DNA of 35,182 nt from Verrucomicrobiales bacterium. GTDB lineage: Bacteria; Verrucomicrobiota; Verrucomicrobiia; Limisphaerales; UBA9464. Shown here one piece after another: positions 32,673 to 35,182 of the stretch. The stretch's first letter is position 1. Each line of letters begins with the position of its first letter. The stretch spans positions 1 through 35,182 of the forward strand of contig SXSK01000324.1 in NCBI GenBank assembly GCA_005793375.1, written 5' to 3'. The position numbers were made by a program, and so were the translations under genes. The notes beneath the pieces were generated by a model. The model made no database searches. It was given only the letters and a program-made list of their open reading frames with translations, and was not told the DNA's origin.

Positions 32673-33191
32673 CTGAATTTCCGGCGGCGAGAAGATGCCA
32701 TCGCTGGTGGTCAACGGTGTTTGCGATTCGAATCGGACGTACCGGCCAGAAACTGCCGCAGGCAGATTGTAGACAACTTGCAATGGCGGACGGCCTGCGT
32801 ACGTGGTCGTTCAGAGGACTTTCCGGTTGGCGTCGAGGATGCTCAGCGTAAAGTCGTCGTTTCGGACGGTGCAGGGGTTGAAAAGCGCCGAGCATTCGCC
32901 CGCATCTAGAAGTCGGAACCAGACTTTCAAGCGTCCAATCGGCTTGCTCTCGCCCAAGTCCACTTCCCACCAGCCCGGATCTTCGGGAGCTTCATTTATA
33001 GTGACGGATTCGCTGGAGAAGGATTGGTTGGTGTTGCCGTCGTTGGCATGACTCGCATCACCGCCGGGGCCGGTGCTGGATTGGGAGGCGGTGCCGGTGG
33101 GAGCCCAGTTGACCTCAGTGAACTGTTGCGCTTTCAAGGCCATGTCGAACGCCGTCGCAACGATTAGGAGCCGGGAGCGAAGCTTACTCAT
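32673..33191 (-). pseudogene. Discoidin (F5/8 type C) domain protein, interrupted and truncated
   Basis: A leader (MSKLRSRLLIVATAFDMALKAQQF) is followed by a galactose-binding-like domain: GTASQSSTGPGGDASHANDGNTN, DPGWWEVDLGESKPIGRLKVWFRLLD and DFTLSILDANRKVL. The frame then meets TGA at 32811-32813 and continues in the same frame with TTTYAGRPPLQVVYNLP and SGRYVRFESQ...PPEIQVIA, the expected rest of the domain. In relatives a tryptophan (TGG) often fills the stop position (V-W-x-T), so a single G-to-A change is the simplest explanation. After EIQV the DNA switches to the rtcR remnant. A sequencing error at the stop is possible but would not explain the fusion. Confidence 0.75.
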
Positions 33192-33516
33192 AGGTGTTTC
33201 AATGGGTTTTTGGTAATGGAACCGATGGTTAAATCCGGACCAGCCTTGAGTGGTTCAATGGGACTTATCATGGGGCCCACAAGGCACTTGGCGGCAGGAT
33301 GATCGGCCGTTCTGAGAGCCTGTTGAAACGGGCGTGTTCGTTCAAAGTAAATACTAAGACTTGGCCCGAGCTCTCTTGGAACACGAATTCATGCAGGCCT
33401 GCTGTAACCTGAGTGTGGCGATTCCTTAATGATTCTGATGTAGGGGTTGAAGCCGATAACCGAATGGTCCTACTCGATAGAGCTTCAATCCAATAAATCA
33501 ATGTATCGATGAAATT
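33192..33516. other. Gene-free stretch
   Basis: These 325 bases lie between the discoidin pseudogene and the orphan secreted protein. No conserved ORF, tRNA or repeat copy was found. A minus-strand reading around 33271-33420 (TAGLHEFVF, QVLVFTLNEHARFN) looks faintly protein-like and could be the tail of another lost gene, but it has no recognised family. A GCAGGCCTGC palindrome lies near 33394. Confidence 0.4.
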
Positions 33517-34167
33517 ATGATTATGAATCACCAGCACTTGTATCTCGTAGGTTGGGCGCAGGCATTGCAACGTATCGCACTGGCCTTGCTCTTGGTGGCC
33601 AGCAGCTTGGTTTCGACTCGCGGTCAGGCCGGAGACATCTCCCCGGGGCCCGTCCTCCCATTGCCAATCGTGACGGTCATTAAAAATGAATTCTCCGGAG
33701 CCAGAGGTTGGAGGATTAGCTGGGCAGGGGGTATTCTGGGCGATAGTACCGCCAAAAACTGGAGGAAAATCTTCAGCACGGTTACGGGTTCCGTAAATAG
33801 CGTCAACTTTCTCAATGCCACGGGCGTGGTGAACACCGATAATGCGGATATGTCGCTCTGGGGACGATTGAGCGCCACGTCGAAACTCGGTGAGCTGAAC
33901 CAAGTGGGCGTTCTCAAGAACACCAAGTTTCGGTTGTCGACATGGAACCTGGCCACCTTGGAGAACGCGGCCAAGGTTAATCCCGCGACCTTTGGAGTGG
34001 CGTTCGAATTTGGTTTCTTCGGCCCTGTAGTCACCGAGACGGCGCCCTACCAAACGGGTCAAATCTATCTCTTCAAAACGGATCGACCCCAGCCCAAATA
34101 TGGCGCAGTTCGAATAGTGAAGTGGGGTGGTTCTGAAACCATCATCGAAGTCGTGGTTCAGAAATAG
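33517..34167 (+). CDS. Orphan secreted protein of unknown function
   Basis: The 216-residue ORF has a signal peptide (VGWAQALQRIALALLLVASSLVSTRGQAG). Its mature part has many short alternating polar/hydrophobic strands (IVTVIKNEF, FGVAFEFGFFG, TGQIYLFKTD) and no cysteines. I recognise no family. The composition looks like a real exported beta-rich protein, possibly a small PEP-CTERM-type relative without the anchor. ATG 33517 or 33523 could be used; no strong ribosome site is seen. A long antisense ORF (33268-34293) overlaps it entirely but has low-complexity, arginine/histidine-rich composition and no signal, so I take the plus strand as coding. A hairpin terminator follows the stop. Confidence 0.6.
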   Translation: MIMNHQHLYLVGWAQALQRIALALLLVASSLVSTRGQAGDISPGPVLPLPIVTVIKNEFSGARGWRISWAGGILGDSTAKNWRKIFSTVTGSVNSVNFLNATGVVNTDNADMSLWGRLSATSKLGELNQVGVLKNTKFRLSTWNLATLENAAKVNPATFGVAFEFGFFGPVVTETAPYQTGQIYLFKTDRPQPKYGAVRIVKWGGSETIIEVVVQK

Positions 34168-34221
34168 CACAACCACGCCACCTCCTGCTGGAGGGCTTCT
34201 TCCAGCGATTGAATAATCCAA

Positions 34222-34260
34222 CACCCGAAGCGTCGGGCCGCAGCTCGACGACTTCGGGTG
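34222..34260 (+). terminator. Strong hairpin with trailing T4
   Basis: The arms are CACCCGAAGCGTCG and CGACG-A-CTTCGGGTG: 14 pairs with one bulged A and a ten-base loop. AGCTCGTTTT follows. It lies 55 bases after the orphan secreted-protein stop and 97 bases before the aldehyde dehydrogenase start. A factor-independent terminator for the upstream gene is the best reading, though the T-run starts six bases after the stem. Confidence 0.6.
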
Positions 34261-34356
34261 AGCTCGTTTTACCACCGGAACGGCTCTCAGCATTCACCCG
34301 GGTTCACTGGAATAGGGGATGGCCAAGCACGAGGATTCCAGCCAAATACAGCGCGC

Positions 34357-35182
34357 ATGAATCTTTCGAGCATCGTTGCCGGCCGTCCCGTGACCTCAGG
34401 CGAAACCCTCACCGTCCGATTTCCTTTTGACGGATCAGTGACGGGAACGGTTCGGCAAGCGGGTCGCACCCACACGGAAGCCGCGGTTTCGGCGGCCGTG
34501 AATTTTCGCGAGACACCCACACGATATCAGCGGGCGGAGATCCTAGAAAAGACTCGGGCGGCTCTGGAGTCCTGTCGCGATGAGTTCGCACGGCTGATCA
34601 GCTTGGAGACGGGACTGGCATTGCGCGAAGCGCGCTATGAGGTGGGACGCACTGTGGATGTCTTGAGGTTCGCGTCGATCGAGGCGCTGCGCGATGACGG
34701 ACAGATTTTTTCCTGTGATATTTCGGCCCAAGGCAAGGCTCGTAAGATTTTCACGACGCGCGAGCCGTTGCGATGTGCTGTGGCGATCACGCCATTTAAT
34801 CATCCCCTGAATCAGGTCGCTCACAAGGTTGGGCCGGCGATTGCGGCGGGCACGCCCATGATCTTGAAACCTTCCGAAAAGACGCCTCTGGTAGCATTGC
34901 GTTTTGCGGAGTTGCTGTTTGCGGCGGGGTTGCCGGGTCCGATGCTCAGTGTTTTGTTGGGACCAACGGCAGAGGTTGCCGAAGTGTTGGTGAAACATCC
35001 CGATGTCGACGTGGTGGCGTTCACGGGCAGTGTGCCGGTGGGCAAACGCATCGCGGCAACCGCGGGCTACAAAAAACTCGTGCTCGAGTTGGGCGGCAAT
35101 GATCCGTTGATCGTGATGGAAGACGCGGACCTCGAACTGGCTGTCACCTTGGCGGCGGAAGGGAGTTATCGCAATTCCGGTC
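34357..35182 (+). CDS. phnY: Aldehyde dehydrogenase, phosphonoacetaldehyde dehydrogenase-like (3' end outside window)
   Basis: An open frame from ATG 34357 runs off the window after 275 codons, so it is absent from the ORF track. It encodes the N-terminal half of an NAD(P)-dependent aldehyde dehydrogenase: AVAITPFNHPLNQVAHKVGPAIAAGTPMILKPSEKTPL (cofactor binding), DVVAFTGSVPVGKRIA and LVLELGGNDPLIVMEDADLE, where the glutamate is the general base. The catalytic cysteine should follow ...SYRNSGQ just past the end. ELGGNDPLIVMEDADL with NSGQ resembles PhnY, which oxidises phosphonoacetaldehyde in 2-aminoethylphosphonate breakdown. The specific assignment is tentative; phnA and phnW would be expected nearby if correct. 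Confidence 0.75.
   Translation, partial: MNLSSIVAGRPVTSGETLTVRFPFDGSVTGTVRQAGRTHTEAAVSAAVNFRETPTRYQRAEILEKTRAALESCRDEFARLISLETGLALREARYEVGRTVDVLRFASIEALRDDGQIFSCDISAQGKARKIFTTREPLRCAVAITPFNHPLNQVAHKVGPAIAAGTPMILKPSEKTPLVALRFAELLFAAGLPGPMLSVLLGPTAEVAEVLVKHPDVDVVAFTGSVPVGKRIAATAGYKKLVLELGGNDPLIVMEDADLELAVTLAAEGSYRNSG

Noticed and set aside
33268-34293. Minus-strand 341-residue ORF
   Set aside because: Overlaps the signal-peptide-bearing plus-strand ORF; composition is that of a shadow frame. Kept only as the alternative for that locus.
1-35182. CRISPR arrays, tRNA or rRNA genes, complete insertion sequences, replication origin
   Set aside because: None seen by eye: no regularly spaced direct repeats with spacers, no tRNA T-loop in a cloverleaf context, no transposase ORF. 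A tRNAscan or Infernal run would be decisive.

Overview
The window looks like a chromosomal segment of a Verrucomicrobiota bacterium, probably of the Pedosphaera/Limisphaerales kind. This is inferred from gene content, not from a marker gene. The indicators are a pseudopilin with the C-terminal H-x9-DG signature, a DUF1501 Tat-exported protein, a CotH-kinase protein, a PQQ-dehydrogenase-like propeller with an N-terminal cytochrome c domain, several GTG/TTG starts with weak Shine-Dalgarno sites, and a dispersed AAAGCGG... repeat in intergenic gaps. No rRNA, tRNA, CRISPR array or complete insertion sequence was seen.

Layout. 1-1174: an ECF sigma factor gene that stops before region 4, then a small VOC (glyoxalase-fold) gene. 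1395-8155: a tight plus-strand block of MoxR AAA+ ATPase, DUF58 protein, sulfite dehydrogenase SorA and SorB, a BatA-like VWA membrane protein, then a FeoA-domain protein and a membrane-anchored diheme cytochrome c. 8329-10494: coaD, a Gfo/Idh/MocA oxidoreductase and an ABM-fold protein. 10526-16495 (minus): a secreted tyrosine/dual-specificity phosphatase carrying a cytochrome c'-like C-terminus, a pseudopilin, a class V aminotransferase, an RluA-family pseudouridine synthase, lgt and a secreted esterase. 16674-21669: CotH protein (+), SelO (-) and an acyl-CoA synthetase (+). 21780-26975: DUF1501 (-), then two ribose/rhamnose-type ABC permeases, a Tat-exported sugar-binding protein and an NTF2/SnoaL-like secreted protein (+). 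27000-32255 (minus): a PQQ sugar dehydrogenase-like protein, an SMP-30 lactonase, an NHL propeller and a zinc alcohol dehydrogenase, reading as a sugar oxidation module next to the transporter. 32350-33191: two decayed fragments joined head to tail, a discoidin domain with an in-frame stop and the C-terminus of an RtcR-type regulator. 33517-35182: an orphan secreted protein, a hairpin terminator, and the first 275 codons of an aldehyde dehydrogenase resembling phosphonoacetaldehyde dehydrogenase.

Most notable points. (1) SorA-SorB sits inside a MoxR/DUF58/VWA operon with near-zero spacing, which suggests a chaperone-assisted sulfite dehydrogenase system feeding a diheme cytochrome c. (2) One uninterrupted ORF joins a CX5R phosphatase to a C-terminal CxxCH four-helix-like domain. 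(3) A family of about 30-bp repeats, one copy pair being an inverted-repeat (MITE-like) element, occupies four intergenic gaps. (4) Two genes show rearrangement damage: the truncated sigma factor and the discoidin/rtcR joint. (5) The ABC transporter locus lacks an ATPase gene.
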